NCBI RefSeq assembly: GCF_014084105.1
Contig: NZ_CP048289.1
Coordinates: 3,481,922-3,545,921, forward strand
Source: Streptacidiphilus sp. P02-A3a
GTDB taxonomy: Bacteria; Actinomycetota; Actinomycetes; Streptomycetales; Streptomycetaceae
Reading direction: 5' to 3'
Length of the DNA stretch: 64,000 nucleotides
Each line of letters begins with the position of its first letter. Within the stretch, counting starts at the first letter, position 1. Positions 44,744-53,960 of this stretch are shown here, one piece after another. The translations under genes and the position numbers were made by a program. A model generated the notes under the pieces. That model was not told the origin of the DNA. It did no database searches and saw nothing but the letters and a program-made list of their open reading frames with translations.

Positions 44744-45136
44744 TCACCCGGTGCGGGTCGCCCGGGAGGCGGTGGTCAGCGCCTCCCGGTCGGCGGTGGC
44801 CAGGGCGGTGTTGAGCACGGCGGCGACGCCGAGGAGCCAGGCCGGGCCGGGGTGGCCGAGGGACTGGCAGGCCAGCACGGCCGCGCCGAAGACCACCGCC
44901 TTGACCAGCAGCACCAGCGGGATCGCGACCGGGAACGTGGCCTTGGGGGCGGCGAACAGGCCCCACAGGACCATCGCGGCGATCGGGGCGCCGAGGCCCA
45001 GGGTCAGGTGCGCCGCCGGCCCGTGGCCGGTGCGGAACCCCCACCAGCCGAGGGCCCCGACGGCGGCGAGTTCCAGCAGGAAGGCGAGCGCTTCGTTGGC
45101 GAGGTGCAGCGGGGTGGGGAGCGAGGGGAGGGCCAT
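44744..45136 (-). CDS. YrdB-family (DUF2568) membrane protein
   Basis: A 130-residue protein with four hydrophobic segments: LANEALAFLLELAAVGALG opens the domain and WLLGVAAVLNTALA ends it. WGLFAAPKATFP is the family's central motif. Function unknown. The ATG at 45136 is preferred; the longer frame to 45238 would cross an inverted-repeat array that looks regulatory. Confidence 0.85.
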   Translation of the reverse strand: MALPSLPTPLHLANEALAFLLELAAVGALGWWGFRTGHGPAAHLTLGLGAPIAAMVLWGLFAAPKATFPVAIPLVLLVKAVVFGAAVLACQSLGHPGPAWLLGVAAVLNTALATADREALTTASRATRTG

Positions 45137-45182
45137 GGCCGATCTCACCTGTTTTCTGCGTGGCACTGCGCCGACATGAATG

Positions 45183-45252
45183 CGAGAGCACTGCTCTTGC
45201 TCAAGAGCAGAGTTCCATGTTTCGGTGCTCCAGTGCAAGAGCAGTGCTCTCG
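45183..45252. promoter_or_regulatory. 18-bp inverted repeat array
   Basis: CGAGAGCACTGCTCTTGC (45183-45200) and its exact complement (45235-45252) flank a 34-nt centre. Nested within it, CTGCTCTTG-CT-CAAGAGCAG (45191-45210) is a tight palindrome, and CAAGAGCAG recurs at 45236-45244. The array lies 47-116 nt upstream of the yrdB-type gene. It looks like multiple sites for a dimeric repressor, though one large hairpin at the end of the C39 peptidase gene is also possible. Confidence 0.65.
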
Positions 45253-45275
45253 TTTCAGTTCGGCGCTCTCCAGTT

Positions 45276-45947
45276 TCAGCGGACGACCACGGCCATGTAT
45301 CCGTAGCTGGCGTACCCGGCGGTGAACCGCGCCGTGCTGATCCAGTAGTGCCCGCGCGCCGGGTCGTAGACCTCGACCTTGTCGGGGGCGACGGTGGTCA
45401 CCGTCACCGCGTGCTCGGCCGGTCCGGCGTAGGGGACCAGGCGGCCGTCGTAGGCCCGGTACCAGGAGGGCGTCCGGTTCCGCCAGAGGTAGTCCACCCA
45501 GACCACCGCCGGGTGCCCGGCGTTGACCAGCGCGGCCAGCAGGTCCGGTGCCACGCCGTGGCCCTCGATCAGCACCGTCAGCCCGAAGGAGCGCGCCGCC
45601 GCCGCGATCGGCGGGGCGTAGACCCCGAAGCCGGTACCGGCGCGCTCCGAGCCGTCGGGGTCGCCGACGAACGCGCGGTAGGGGTCGCCGGAGTGCGGGC
45701 CGGAACGGCCGAACCCGGCGTGGTCGAGGTCGACCCCGATCCGGGCCAGCACCGCCCGGTCGGCGTACTCCAGCCCGCGCGCGGCCAGCACCATCCGCAG
45801 CGCCGCCGCCTCGCAGTCGTCGTGCAGCTGCTGGTGGAACCACGGCATGACCCGTGGCCCGTCCGCCGCCGCGAGGGCCGAGCCCGGCAGTGCGGCCGCG
45901 CCGAGGACGGCCAGGATCCCGGCAATGACCCGCGCCCTGATGTTCAT
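45276..45947 (-). CDS. Secreted C39-like cysteine peptidase
   Basis: A 223-residue protein with a clear signal peptide (IAGILAVLGAAALPGSALA). The C39/YvpB-type catalytic residues are visible: cysteine in DDCEAAALRM, histidine in GPAEHAVTV and aspartate in VYDPARGHYW. It likely cleaves peptides outside the cell. No partner ABC exporter is seen, so it is not a bacteriocin leader peptidase. Confidence 0.83.
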   Translation of the reverse strand: MNIRARVIAGILAVLGAAALPGSALAAADGPRVMPWFHQQLHDDCEAAALRMVLAARGLEYADRAVLARIGVDLDHAGFGRSGPHSGDPYRAFVGDPDGSERAGTGFGVYAPPIAAAARSFGLTVLIEGHGVAPDLLAALVNAGHPAVVWVDYLWRNRTPSWYRAYDGRLVPYAGPAEHAVTVTTVAPDKVEVYDPARGHYWISTARFTAGYASYGYMAVVVR

Positions 45948-46058
45948 CCCGACCGAGGCTACGAGTCGCCCCCGGATCCGGCCGCGCGGACGCCGCCGGG
46001 CAAACGGGTGAAACCCCGGCCCGGGTCCGAACGCACGCGTATGGCCCCCGGGCCCATG

Positions 46059-46075
46059 TCTGACGTACCGTCAGA
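46059..46075. promoter_or_regulatory. Inverted repeat TCTGACG-TAC-CGTCAGA
   Basis: Perfect 7-bp arms with a 3-nt centre lie 29 nt before the ATG of the next gene. Size and position fit a TetR-type operator. No TetR gene is adjacent, so the regulator would act from elsewhere. Confidence 0.55.
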
Positions 46076-46104
46076 AGCCGCCGATCCCCTGGGAGGCCGC
46101 CGAG

Positions 46105-47244
46105 ATGTCCGCACAGTCGCCGCGTCCGGTGCCGCTGGACGAGTACCCCGTGCACCAGGTGCCGCTGTCGATGCGGTACGTCGCCACCGGTGACCGCAAC
46201 GCCTACGACCGCTGCGTCTTCCAGGTCTTCGACCACGGTGGAGCGGCGCTGCTGATGGCCGGGCTCGGGGTGTACCCGAACACCGGGGTCATCGACGCCT
46301 ACGCCACCCTGCGGGTGGGGGACCGGCTGTATGCCGTGCGGGCGTCGGACGCCCTCGGTGAGGACCGGATGGACCTCACGGTCGGACCGCTGCGGATCGA
46401 GGTCCGGCGTCCGCTGCACACGCTGCGGCTGGTGTGCGAGGCGGACCCGGCCGATCCGCGGGGCCTCTCCTTCGACCTGACCTGGCAGGCCGAGTTCCCC
46501 CCGCTCTGGGAGCCGCACCACCTCGGCCGCACCGGCGACCGGCTGACCCTGGAGGGTCGCCGCTTCGTGCAGGCCGGAGCGCCGAGCGGCGCCATCCGGG
46601 CGGCCGGGGTCGAGCACCGGGTCACCCCGGACGGCTGGACCGGTACCCGCGACCGCAGTTGGGGCGTCCGGCCGATCCCCGGCGAGCAGCCGGGCCGCGC
46701 CGCCGACGAGTACCGCACCGAGGGCTTCCACTGGATCTGGTGCCCGGTCCGGTTCCGCGACCGCTTCCTGATGGTGATCGTCCAGGAGGACGCCGACGGC
46801 TACCGCACCCTCAACGAGGCCGTCCTCGTCCACCCGGAGGCCGCCGGACGGCCCGACGAACAACTCGGCTGGCCCCAGGCCGACATCCGCTACCGACCCG
46901 GCACCCGCACCCCGGTCGCGGCGGTGCTGCGGCTGAGCGACTCCGCCCGCAGGCAACGGGAGCTGCGAGCACGGCTCCTGACGGGCAGTCCGCTGGCGGT
47001 CGGAGCCGGGTACCCGCCCGCGCGGGACTGGCAGCACGGCACCTGGCAGGGCCGGGGCTGGGTCGACCGCCGGACGTACGACCTCCTTGATCCGGCCGCC
47101 CTGGGCCTGGCCGGATACGGAGTCACCGACCACACCGCCCGTTTCACCCTGGACGGCGAGGTGGGGTACGGCATCTTCGAGCACGGCAGTTTCGGCCGCC
47201 ACGACCCCAGCGGCTTCGCCGACTTCGGTTCCGTGGCTCCCTGA
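46105..47244 (+). CDS. Conserved hypothetical protein, lipocalin/CrtC-like
   Basis: A 379-residue soluble protein with no known domain that I can name securely. It has a beta-rich pattern, GFHWIWCPVRFRDRFLMVIVQED and GTRDRSWGVRP, which recalls the AttH/CrtC-like (DUF7064/7065-type) proteins often found beside APH-like kinases in lipid-catabolic loci. The next gene, 32 nt on, is such a kinase. GGGAGG precedes the ATG. Confidence 0.6.
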   Translation: MSAQSPRPVPLDEYPVHQVPLSMRYVATGDRNAYDRCVFQVFDHGGAALLMAGLGVYPNTGVIDAYATLRVGDRLYAVRASDALGEDRMDLTVGPLRIEVRRPLHTLRLVCEADPADPRGLSFDLTWQAEFPPLWEPHHLGRTGDRLTLEGRRFVQAGAPSGAIRAAGVEHRVTPDGWTGTRDRSWGVRPIPGEQPGRAADEYRTEGFHWIWCPVRFRDRFLMVIVQEDADGYRTLNEAVLVHPEAAGRPDEQLGWPQADIRYRPGTRTPVAAVLRLSDSARRQRELRARLLTGSPLAVGAGYPPARDWQHGTWQGRGWVDRRTYDLLDPAALGLAGYGVTDHTARFTLDGEVGYGIFEHGSFGRHDPSGFADFGSVAP

Positions 47245-47276
47245 TCAGTCGTCACCAGCCCCACCAGGGAGTCGAG

Positions 47277-48386
47277 ATGGCCACACCGGGCAGGCCCCGA
47301 CCGCGCACCACCACTCGCGACCAGGCCGAGTTGCGACGCCGCCTGGCCGCCTGGGTCGGCCGCTGGCAGCCGGGCGCCACCGTCGGCGGCCTGGAGGTGC
47401 CACCGGGCAACGGCATGTCCAGCGAGACCGTGCTGTTCGAGCTGCGCGACCCGGACGGCACCGCCCGGCGCTGCGTGCTGCGCCTCGCCGCCGATCCGGA
47501 CGCCTACGCGGTCTTCCCCGTCTACGACATGGAGCGCCAGTACCGCGTCATCCGTCTGGTGGCCGCGCGGACGACGGTGCCGGTACCCCGGCTGCTGCGA
47601 CTGGAGACGGATCCGGAGCCGTTGGGCGCGGCCGGGTTCGTGATGGAGCGGGTGGAGGGCCGGGTGCCCCCGGACGTCATGCCGTACACCTACGGCGGCA
47701 ACTGGCTGTTCGACGCCACCGGGGCGGAGCGGGGACGGCTGGAGCGGTCCACGGTGGCGGTACTGGCCGAGCTGCACCGGATCACCCCCGCCGACGGTGC
47801 CGGGTTCCTGGCGGGCGCCCCCGGCTCCGCCCTGCGGAACCATGTGCGCGCCCAGCGGGACTACTACACCTGGGTGGTGACCGGCCGTCAGCGATCGCCG
47901 CTGATCGAGCGCGGGTTCGCCCGGCTGGAGCAGCTGTGGCCCAGGGACGAGGGGGAGCCCGTGCTCAGCTGGGGCGATGCCCGGGTCGGCAACATCATCT
48001 ACCAGGGGTTCACCCCGGCGGCGGTACTGGACTGGGAGATGGCCGCCGTCGGCCCGAGGGAGCTCGACCTGGGCTGGCTGGTCTACCTGCACCGCTTCTT
48101 CCAGGACCTGACCGAGGCCTCGGGGCTGCCCGGCCTGCCGGACTTCCTGGAGCGCGGCCGGGTGGCCGCCGACTACGCCGAGGCCACCGGGTACCGGCCG
48201 CGCGACCTCGACTTCTACACCCTGTACGCGGCCCTGCGGCACGCCGTGGTGATGCTGCGGATCGCGTACCGGCAGCTCCACTTCGGTGAGAGCACCCTGC
48301 CGCGGGGCGCGCGCGGGGCCGAGGTGGACCAGCTGATCCTGCACCGGGCGACGCTGGAGGCGATGATCGCCGACCGCTACTGGTGA
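47277..48386 (+). CDS. APH-family phosphotransferase-like protein
   Basis: A 369-residue aminoglycoside-phosphotransferase fold. The catalytic loop LSWGDARVGNIIYQGF and the metal-binding DWEMAAVGPRELDLGW are intact, and the N-lobe has RCVLRLA. It matches the ACAD10 N-terminal-type kinases linked to hydroxyacyl-CoA breakdown rather than antibiotic resistance. Probably cotranscribed with the upstream CrtC-like gene. Confidence 0.82.
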   Translation: MATPGRPRPRTTTRDQAELRRRLAAWVGRWQPGATVGGLEVPPGNGMSSETVLFELRDPDGTARRCVLRLAADPDAYAVFPVYDMERQYRVIRLVAARTTVPVPRLLRLETDPEPLGAAGFVMERVEGRVPPDVMPYTYGGNWLFDATGAERGRLERSTVAVLAELHRITPADGAGFLAGAPGSALRNHVRAQRDYYTWVVTGRQRSPLIERGFARLEQLWPRDEGEPVLSWGDARVGNIIYQGFTPAAVLDWEMAAVGPRELDLGWLVYLHRFFQDLTEASGLPGLPDFLERGRVAADYAEATGYRPRDLDFYTLYAALRHAVVMLRIAYRQLHFGESTLPRGARGAEVDQLILHRATLEAMIADRYW

Positions 48387-48435
48387 ACCCGGCGGCACCG
48401 CCCCTACCCGGATCCCCCGGCGCGTTGCACCCGCA

Positions 48436-48461
48436 GATATCTGATGATTTGTCATCATATC
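48436..48461. promoter_or_regulatory. AT-rich inverted repeat before DD-carboxypeptidase
   Basis: TGATGA (48442-48447) and TCATCA (48452-48457) flank TTTG, with GATAT/ATATC extending the arms at 48436 and 48461 with a 2-nt offset. It stands out against the GC-rich surroundings, about 80 nt before the dacB-type start. Probable operator; owner unknown. Confidence 0.5.
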
Positions 48462-48540
48462 CGAAAGTAGTCGTCCGTCGTCGGCCCGGTGTCGGCCCGG
48501 ACGTGCGGACGTGCGGACGCGAGGACGCGGGAGGCCCGGC

Positions 48541-49782
48541 GTGGCACGCAGGCGGTGGACGGTGGCGGCGCTCCCGGTGCTGCTCTGCGCGGCGCTGGCG
48601 GTCGGCGGTCCCGGCGCCGCCGGGGCGGTCGGCGCCTCCGGCGGCGACCGGGGCCTGGCGGCCGACCTCGGCGCGCGCTTCCCCCGGGCCGGTCTCGGCC
48701 CCGGCGCGGTCGGTGAGGTCGTCGACGCGGCCTCGGGCGCGCAGCTGTGGTCCAGCGGCGCGGCCACCGGCCGGATGCCCGCCTCCACCGCCAAGCTCGC
48801 CACCGCCGTCGCCGCGCTCACCCTCCTCGGCCCCGACCACACCGAGCTGACCAGCACCCGCTACCGCGCCGCCGACCACACCCTCTACCTGGTCGGCGGC
48901 GGGGACCCGGACCTCGACCAGGACGCCCTGGGCGCGCTCGCCGCCGACACCGCCACGGCGCTGAAGGCGCGCGGACTGACCCAGGTGACGCTGCGCTTCG
49001 ACGACTCGCTCTTCCCCGCCCCCGAGCCCTCCCCGGGCTGGCTGCCCGACTACTACCCGTACGAACTCGCCCCGGTCCGGGCGCTGGCGCTGGTGGGGGA
49101 GCGGTCGGCGGACACCGCGCTGTCGGCGGCCGTCAGCTTCGGCCGACGGCTCGCCGCCGCGGGCGTGGAGTCGGCCGCGCCCAGCCGCGCCCCGGCCCCG
49201 CCGGACGCCGCGCCGCTGGCCGAGCGCGGCTCGCCGCCGCTGTGGCAGGCGGTCGAGTACATGCTCAAGGTCAGTGACAACAACGTCGCCGAGGAGCTGC
49301 TGCGGCTCACCGCGCTGGCCAGGCACTCCGCCGCGAACTGGCAGGACGGCACCGCCGCCGTCCGCGCCGTGCTCGGCGGCTACCGGGTGCCGCTGGACGG
49401 CACCGCCCTCTACGACGGCAGCGGCCTGTCCCGCGCCGACCGGATGACCCCGCGCGCGCTCGGCGCCATCGCCGCGCTCACCGTCCGGCCCGAGCTGGGA
49501 CGGCTGCTCTGGCCGGTCTTCGCCGGACTGCCGGTGGCGGGCCGGGACGGCACCCTCGCCCGCGCGAACCACCGCTTCGACACGCCGCCGAGCAGCTGCG
49601 CCGCCGGACTGGTGCACGCCAAGACCGGGACGCTGCACGACGCCTCGGCGCTGGCCGGGGTGGCCCGGGGACCGGACGGCCGCTGGCGGGCCTTCGCCTT
49701 CCTGGAGAACGGCGCGGTCGCCACCGCCGCCGCCCGCCGCGGCCTGGACGCGCTCGCGGCCACCGTCACCGGCTGCTGGTAG
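48541..49782 (+). CDS. dacB: D-Ala-D-Ala carboxypeptidase, PBP4 (S13) type
   Basis: A 413-residue exported penicillin-binding protein. A signal peptide (VAALPVLLCAALAVGGPGAAGA) precedes the active-site SxxK (ASTAKL), SDN (KVSDNN) and KTG (HAKTGTL) motifs in order. It trims or cuts peptidoglycan cross-links outside the membrane. GTG at 48541 with GGGAGG 6 nt upstream is the preferred start over a GTG at 48511. Confidence 0.92.
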   Translation: MARRRWTVAALPVLLCAALAVGGPGAAGAVGASGGDRGLAADLGARFPRAGLGPGAVGEVVDAASGAQLWSSGAATGRMPASTAKLATAVAALTLLGPDHTELTSTRYRAADHTLYLVGGGDPDLDQDALGALAADTATALKARGLTQVTLRFDDSLFPAPEPSPGWLPDYYPYELAPVRALALVGERSADTALSAAVSFGRRLAAAGVESAAPSRAPAPPDAAPLAERGSPPLWQAVEYMLKVSDNNVAEELLRLTALARHSAANWQDGTAAVRAVLGGYRVPLDGTALYDGSGLSRADRMTPRALGAIAALTVRPELGRLLWPVFAGLPVAGRDGTLARANHRFDTPPSSCAAGLVHAKTGTLHDASALAGVARGPDGRWRAFAFLENGAVATAAARRGLDALAATVTGCW

Positions 49783-49891
49783 GCGGCGGCGCGCTCCCGC
49801 GCGGCGGCGTCGGTGCGGGCTGTCGGCGGTGCCGGATAGGGTTGGGCACGTCCTGGCGGACGCGTACCAGTTCTGTGGCAGGGAGGGTCCA

Positions 49892-50683
49892 ATGGATCGC
49901 TCGCGGGGCCTGATGGCCGTTCACGCACATCCGGACGACGAGTCGTTGTGGACCGGCGGCGTCCTCGCCCAGCATGTCGCGGAGGGCCGACCCACTGCCG
50001 TGATCACCTGCACCAACGGCGAGCCGGCCGAGGGCGAGGGGTTCGCCGCCCCGGGCACCCGGGTCAAGGAGCTGGCCCAGGCCATCGGCCTGCTCGGGGT
50101 CGCCGAGTCGGGCCTGCTCCGGTACCGGGACTCCGGCCACCAGGGGCGCGGCCCCGGCTCGCTCTGCGACGCGCCCTTCGACGACCTGGTCGGCGACCTG
50201 GTGGCGCGGATCCGCTCGTTCCGCCCGGCGGCGGTGGCCAGCTACGACGCCTACGGCATGTACGGCCACCCCGACCACATCCGGGTGCACCGGGCGGTGC
50301 TGGTCGCGGTCGAGGCGGCGGCCCGCCCGCAGCTGTGGCCGCAGGCCGGGGCGGCCTGGGCGGTCGACTCGCTGTGGCTGGCCACCGTCCCCGACTCGAT
50401 GGTCCAGCGGCTGCTCACGCTGGGCCTGGAGTCCGCGATCCCGTCCACCCCGGACGCCCAGGTCAGCGTCGCGCTGGACGTCCGGCCCTGGCTGGACCTC
50501 AAGTGGGAGGCGGTGCGGGCGCACGCCTCCGAGTTCGCCCGGGGCTCCCGGATCGCCGCCTTCGAGGAACCCCGGCTGCGGGAGCTCTGCCTGGGCCGCG
50601 AGTGGTTCATCCACCGCCCGGGCCCGGGCGCGAGCGGCGGCCGCCGCTGGACCCCCGGCGCGCTGCTCGCCGACCTGACCTGA
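49892..50683 (+). CDS. PIG-L/LmbE deacetylase, MshB-like
   Basis: A 263-residue zinc deacetylase. The metal motif AHPDDE is at residues about 12-17 and the second histidine in YGHPDHIRVH. The layout is that of MshB/Mca, which deacetylate mycothiol precursors or cleave mycothiol conjugates. It is shorter than typical MshB, so another N-acetyl-sugar substrate is possible. ATG at 49892 with GGGAGG before it sets the start. Confidence 0.84.
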   Translation: MDRSRGLMAVHAHPDDESLWTGGVLAQHVAEGRPTAVITCTNGEPAEGEGFAAPGTRVKELAQAIGLLGVAESGLLRYRDSGHQGRGPGSLCDAPFDDLVGDLVARIRSFRPAAVASYDAYGMYGHPDHIRVHRAVLVAVEAAARPQLWPQAGAAWAVDSLWLATVPDSMVQRLLTLGLESAIPSTPDAQVSVALDVRPWLDLKWEAVRAHASEFARGSRIAAFEEPRLRELCLGREWFIHRPGPGASGGRRWTPGALLADLT

Positions 50684-50774
50684 CCGCCGCGCCGAAGCCG
50701 GGGCCGACGCCGAGACCTGAGGAGCCGGGGCCGGGGCGCCGGGCGCGCGGAGTCAGCAGCCCGGCGGCCGTGCC

Positions 50775-52106
50775 TCAGCGGCCGTGCCCGGCCGTGTGCC
50801 GGACGGCGGCCGGGGCGATCCGGGACGCCGCGTAGCGGGTGCCGACCACGAAGCGCATCATCGGCCCGAACGCCGGGGCGGCCAGGTTGCCGGTGAAGTA
50901 CAGCCCAGGGACGCTCGATTCGAAGTCGGAGGAGAGCCGGGGACCGAGCGCGCCCGGGACCCGGACCAGGTCGGCGCGCAGCTCCGGCGACAGGAACCGG
51001 GTCGCCTCGATGTCGATGGTGTAGCCGGTCGCCGCCAGCACGTGGTCGACCGTCAGCTCGGCCGGTCCGTCGCCACTGCCGGTGAGCCGCAGCCGGATGC
51101 CGTCCGGCCCGGGCGTGGCCTCGGCCACCTCGCGACCGGTGTGGATGTTGACCGGACCGTCCACCCGCTCCCGCAGCCACCAGCCACCGGACGGGCCGAG
51201 CACCCGCCGCAGGATGTAGCGACGGGTCCGCGCGGGCAGCCTGCGGACCAGCTCCGGGATGCCGCAGATGACCGCGAGCGCCCAGCCGGTGCCCAGCGGG
51301 GAGGCCGGTTTGACGATCCGCTGGAGCAGACCGCGGGTCAGCACCGGCCGACCGCCGAAGATCACCCGCTCGGCGCGGACCAGCACGTCCACCGTCGCCC
51401 CTGACTCCCGCATCAGCGCCGCGCTCTCCAGCGCCGACTGGCCGCCGCCGATCACCGCGACCCGCCTGCCCCGGAAGACCGACAGGTCGGCGTGCTGGCT
51501 GGTGTGCGAGAGCAGCGCGTCGGCGGCCGGTCCGTCCGGCGCCAGGTGGGCCAGCGTCTGCGGGATCCGGGCCAGCCCGGTCAGCCCGGAGGCGACCACC
51601 ACGGCCGAGGCGGTGAACACCTCGCCGTCCTGGAGCCGGACGGTGAAGCCACGCCGGGCCCCGGCCCCGGGACCACCGGCGCGGGTCACCGACGCCACCC
51701 GGGACTCCTCGACCGCCCCCACGTGCCGCTCCTGGAACCACTGGCCGTAGCGGACGAACAGCGTGCACGGGATCGGGGTGAGCTCGGTGAGCTGCGGCTC
51801 GCCCAGCTCCCGGACGAAGTCGGCCAGTTCGGCCCCGGGCAGCGGCGCGGCCAGGTCGACGGCGTCCGGGGTGGACTTGAGGAACATCCCGGACGCCATG
51901 TCGTGCCGCCAACTGCCCATCACCACGCCGAACACCCGCACCGGAGCGCCGGACGCCCGCAGGTGGGCGGCGACCGACAGGCCGTACGGTCCCGCGCCGA
52001 TCACCACCACGGGCGCCGCCCCGGTGCGCTCCGCCTCGGCCCGGTCCTGCTCCGGGGTCTCGGCCCGCTCCGGAGTCTGATCCTGTTTGGAAAGTGGCTG
52101 GACCAC
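50775..52106 (-). CDS. FAD-dependent monooxygenase-like oxidoreductase
   Basis: A 443-residue flavoprotein with two Rossmann motifs: VVVIGAGPYGLSVAAHL for FAD and RVAVIGGGQSALESA for NADPH. The C-terminal VLAATGYTIDIEATRFL is the ATG-type motif of flavin monooxygenases. It may hydroxylate a small amine or ketone. Monocistronic, between the deacetylase and the drug exporter; substrate unknown. Confidence 0.83.
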   Translation of the reverse strand: MVQPLSKQDQTPERAETPEQDRAEAERTGAAPVVVIGAGPYGLSVAAHLRASGAPVRVFGVVMGSWRHDMASGMFLKSTPDAVDLAAPLPGAELADFVRELGEPQLTELTPIPCTLFVRYGQWFQERHVGAVEESRVASVTRAGGPGAGARRGFTVRLQDGEVFTASAVVVASGLTGLARIPQTLAHLAPDGPAADALLSHTSQHADLSVFRGRRVAVIGGGQSALESAALMRESGATVDVLVRAERVIFGGRPVLTRGLLQRIVKPASPLGTGWALAVICGIPELVRRLPARTRRYILRRVLGPSGGWWLRERVDGPVNIHTGREVAEATPGPDGIRLRLTGSGDGPAELTVDHVLAATGYTIDIEATRFLSPELRADLVRVPGALGPRLSSDFESSVPGLYFTGNLAAPAFGPMMRFVVGTRYAASRIAPAAVRHTAGHGR

Positions 52107-52295
52107 CGAACCCCCAGATCATCGGCGTACGCCTCTCCCCAGGGCGCACGGCGGGGAGGGCGCCCCCAGCCCGGCCGAGCCGGGTGGTTGACCGGTGGTG
52201 ACGACCTCGATCCCCAGTGTGATCCATGGCCGGGCGGATTGGCAGGACTTCGGCGAAACCAGCCGGTTCAGCCGCCCGCCGTCCGAACTCCGGCC

Positions 52296-53960
52296 TCAGG
52301 CGGCGGACTTCGTCAGCTCCCCGGCCGCGTCCGGCAGCGGGTCCGCGGCCGTTTCCGGCGCGGCGTCCGCCTCCGGCGCCGTGTCCGCGCCCGCCGTGTC
52401 GGCGCCCGCCGCGTTCCGGCGGCGGCCCCGCAGCAGCGCCCAGACCAGGGCCGCCGCGCCGATCAGCAGCGCGCCGGAGAGCACCGCCGCCAGGTTCATC
52501 CCGTGGGTGAACGCCTCCCGGGCGCTGTGCCGCAGGGCGTCGCCGGTCGCCGGGGGGAGGGTCCCGGCGGTCTGCACCGCCCCGCCCAGCGAGTCCCGGG
52601 CGTCGGCGGCGGCCGGGCCGGTGACCCCGGCGGGCAGCACCAGGCCGGAGCGGTAGACGGCGGCCAGCACCGAACCCACCAGCGCGATGCCGAGCGCGGT
52701 GCCCAGCTCGTACGCGGTCTCCGAGACCGCGCCCGCCGCACCGGCCTTCTCCTTGGGCGCGGAGTTGAGCACCATGGTCGTGGAGAGCGCGTAGACGGCG
52801 CCCTCGGCGACCCCGGTGACCAGGAAGACCACGGCGATCAGCAGGTACGAGGTGTCGGCGTGGACCCAGCCGAGCGCGCCCAGCCCCAGCCCCATCGCCA
52901 GCAGCCCCCCGGCGAACGCCGCCCGCTGCCCGCAGCGCCGGGCCAGCCAGGCCGCGATCAGCCCGCCGGCGACGGAGCCCGCGAAGGCCGGCATGTCGGC
53001 CAGTCCGGCCCGCAACGGCGAGTAGCCGCGTACCAGTTGGAAGTACTGGGAGAGGAAGAAGATGACCCCGGCCAGCCCGATCAGGGCGATCAGTGAGCCG
53101 AGCGCGGCGGCGGTGAACCGCCGGTCGGCGAACAGCCGGACGTCCAGCAGCGGCACCGGCAGCCGCAGCTGCCGCCGGACGAACCAGGTCAGGCAGAGCA
53201 CGCCGAGGACGCCCGCGGCGATCACCGCCGGTTGCCCGGCCGCGCCCACCGCGGCCTCCTTGACCGCGTACACCACGCCGATGACGCCGACCAGGGACAG
53301 GCCGACGCTGGGCAGGTCCCAGACGCCCGCGTGCGGGTCGCGGGACTCGGGCAGCAGCTGCCGCCCGAGCACCAGCAGCAGGATCACCAGCGGGATGTTG
53401 ATCAGGAAGACCGAGCCCCACCAGAAGTGCTCCAGCACCAGTCCGCCGAGCAGCGGTCCGGCGGCGGCCCCGGCGGTCGCGGCGGCGCCCCAGATGCCGA
53501 TGGCCTTGGCCCGCTCGCGCTCGTCCGGGAAGAGGTTGCGGATCAGCGAGAGGGTGGACGGCATGATGGTGGCCCCGGCGACGCCGAGCAGCGCCCGGGC
53601 GGCGATCAGCCAGCCCGCGCCGGGGGCGTACGCGGCGAGCACGGAGGCCGCGCCGAAGGCGGCGGTGCCGATCAGCAGCAGTCGGCGGCGGCCGATCCGG
53701 TCGCTGAGCGAGCCCATACTGACCAGCAGTCCGGCCAGGACGAAGGAGTAGCTGTCGCCGATCCACAGCAGCTGGGTGGCGGAGGGGTGCAGGCTCTCGC
53801 TGATGAACGGGATGGCCAGGAACAGCACGGTGGCGTCGACGGCCACCAGCAGCACGGCCAGGACCAGCACGGCGAGGGCGGTCCAGCGCCTGCGGGCGCT
53901 GAACGGCTGGGTACTTCGGCCGGTGGCAGGGGTCTGCGGGGTGATTCGTTCGGTGGTCAT
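52296..53960 (-). CDS. DHA2-family drug exporter (14 TM)
   Basis: A 554-residue MFS efflux pump of the EmrB/QacA group. It has about 14 membrane segments, the D1-type VAVDATVLFLAIPFI, SLSDRIGRRR loop motif and GIWGAAATAGAAAGPLLGG motif C. A long Ala/Asp/Pro tail follows. It exports toxic cations or antibiotics. The start overlaps the tetR stop by 4 nt, so both are one operon. Confidence 0.9.
   Translation of the reverse strand: MTTERITPQTPATGRSTQPFSARRRWTALAVLVLAVLLVAVDATVLFLAIPFISESLHPSATQLLWIGDSYSFVLAGLLVSMGSLSDRIGRRRLLLIGTAAFGAASVLAAYAPGAGWLIAARALLGVAGATIMPSTLSLIRNLFPDERERAKAIGIWGAAATAGAAAGPLLGGLVLEHFWWGSVFLINIPLVILLLVLGRQLLPESRDPHAGVWDLPSVGLSLVGVIGVVYAVKEAAVGAAGQPAVIAAGVLGVLCLTWFVRRQLRLPVPLLDVRLFADRRFTAAALGSLIALIGLAGVIFFLSQYFQLVRGYSPLRAGLADMPAFAGSVAGGLIAAWLARRCGQRAAFAGGLLAMGLGLGALGWVHADTSYLLIAVVFLVTGVAEGAVYALSTTMVLNSAPKEKAGAAGAVSETAYELGTALGIALVGSVLAAVYRSGLVLPAGVTGPAAADARDSLGGAVQTAGTLPPATGDALRHSAREAFTHGMNLAAVLSGALLIGAAALVWALLRGRRRNAAGADTAGADTAPEADAAPETAADPLPDAAGELTKSAA

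Noticed and set aside
45276-45947. Bacteriocin maturation peptidase
   Set aside because: The C39-like protein has a signal peptide and no ABC exporter or precursor peptide nearby.
47277-48386. Aminoglycoside resistance gene
   Set aside because: The kinase fold matches ACAD10-type phosphotransferases and its neighbour is not a resistance gene.
50251-53766. 1171-residue minus-strand frame
   Set aside because: Runs out of frame through the flavoprotein and exporter genes, which have full conserved motifs in another frame.
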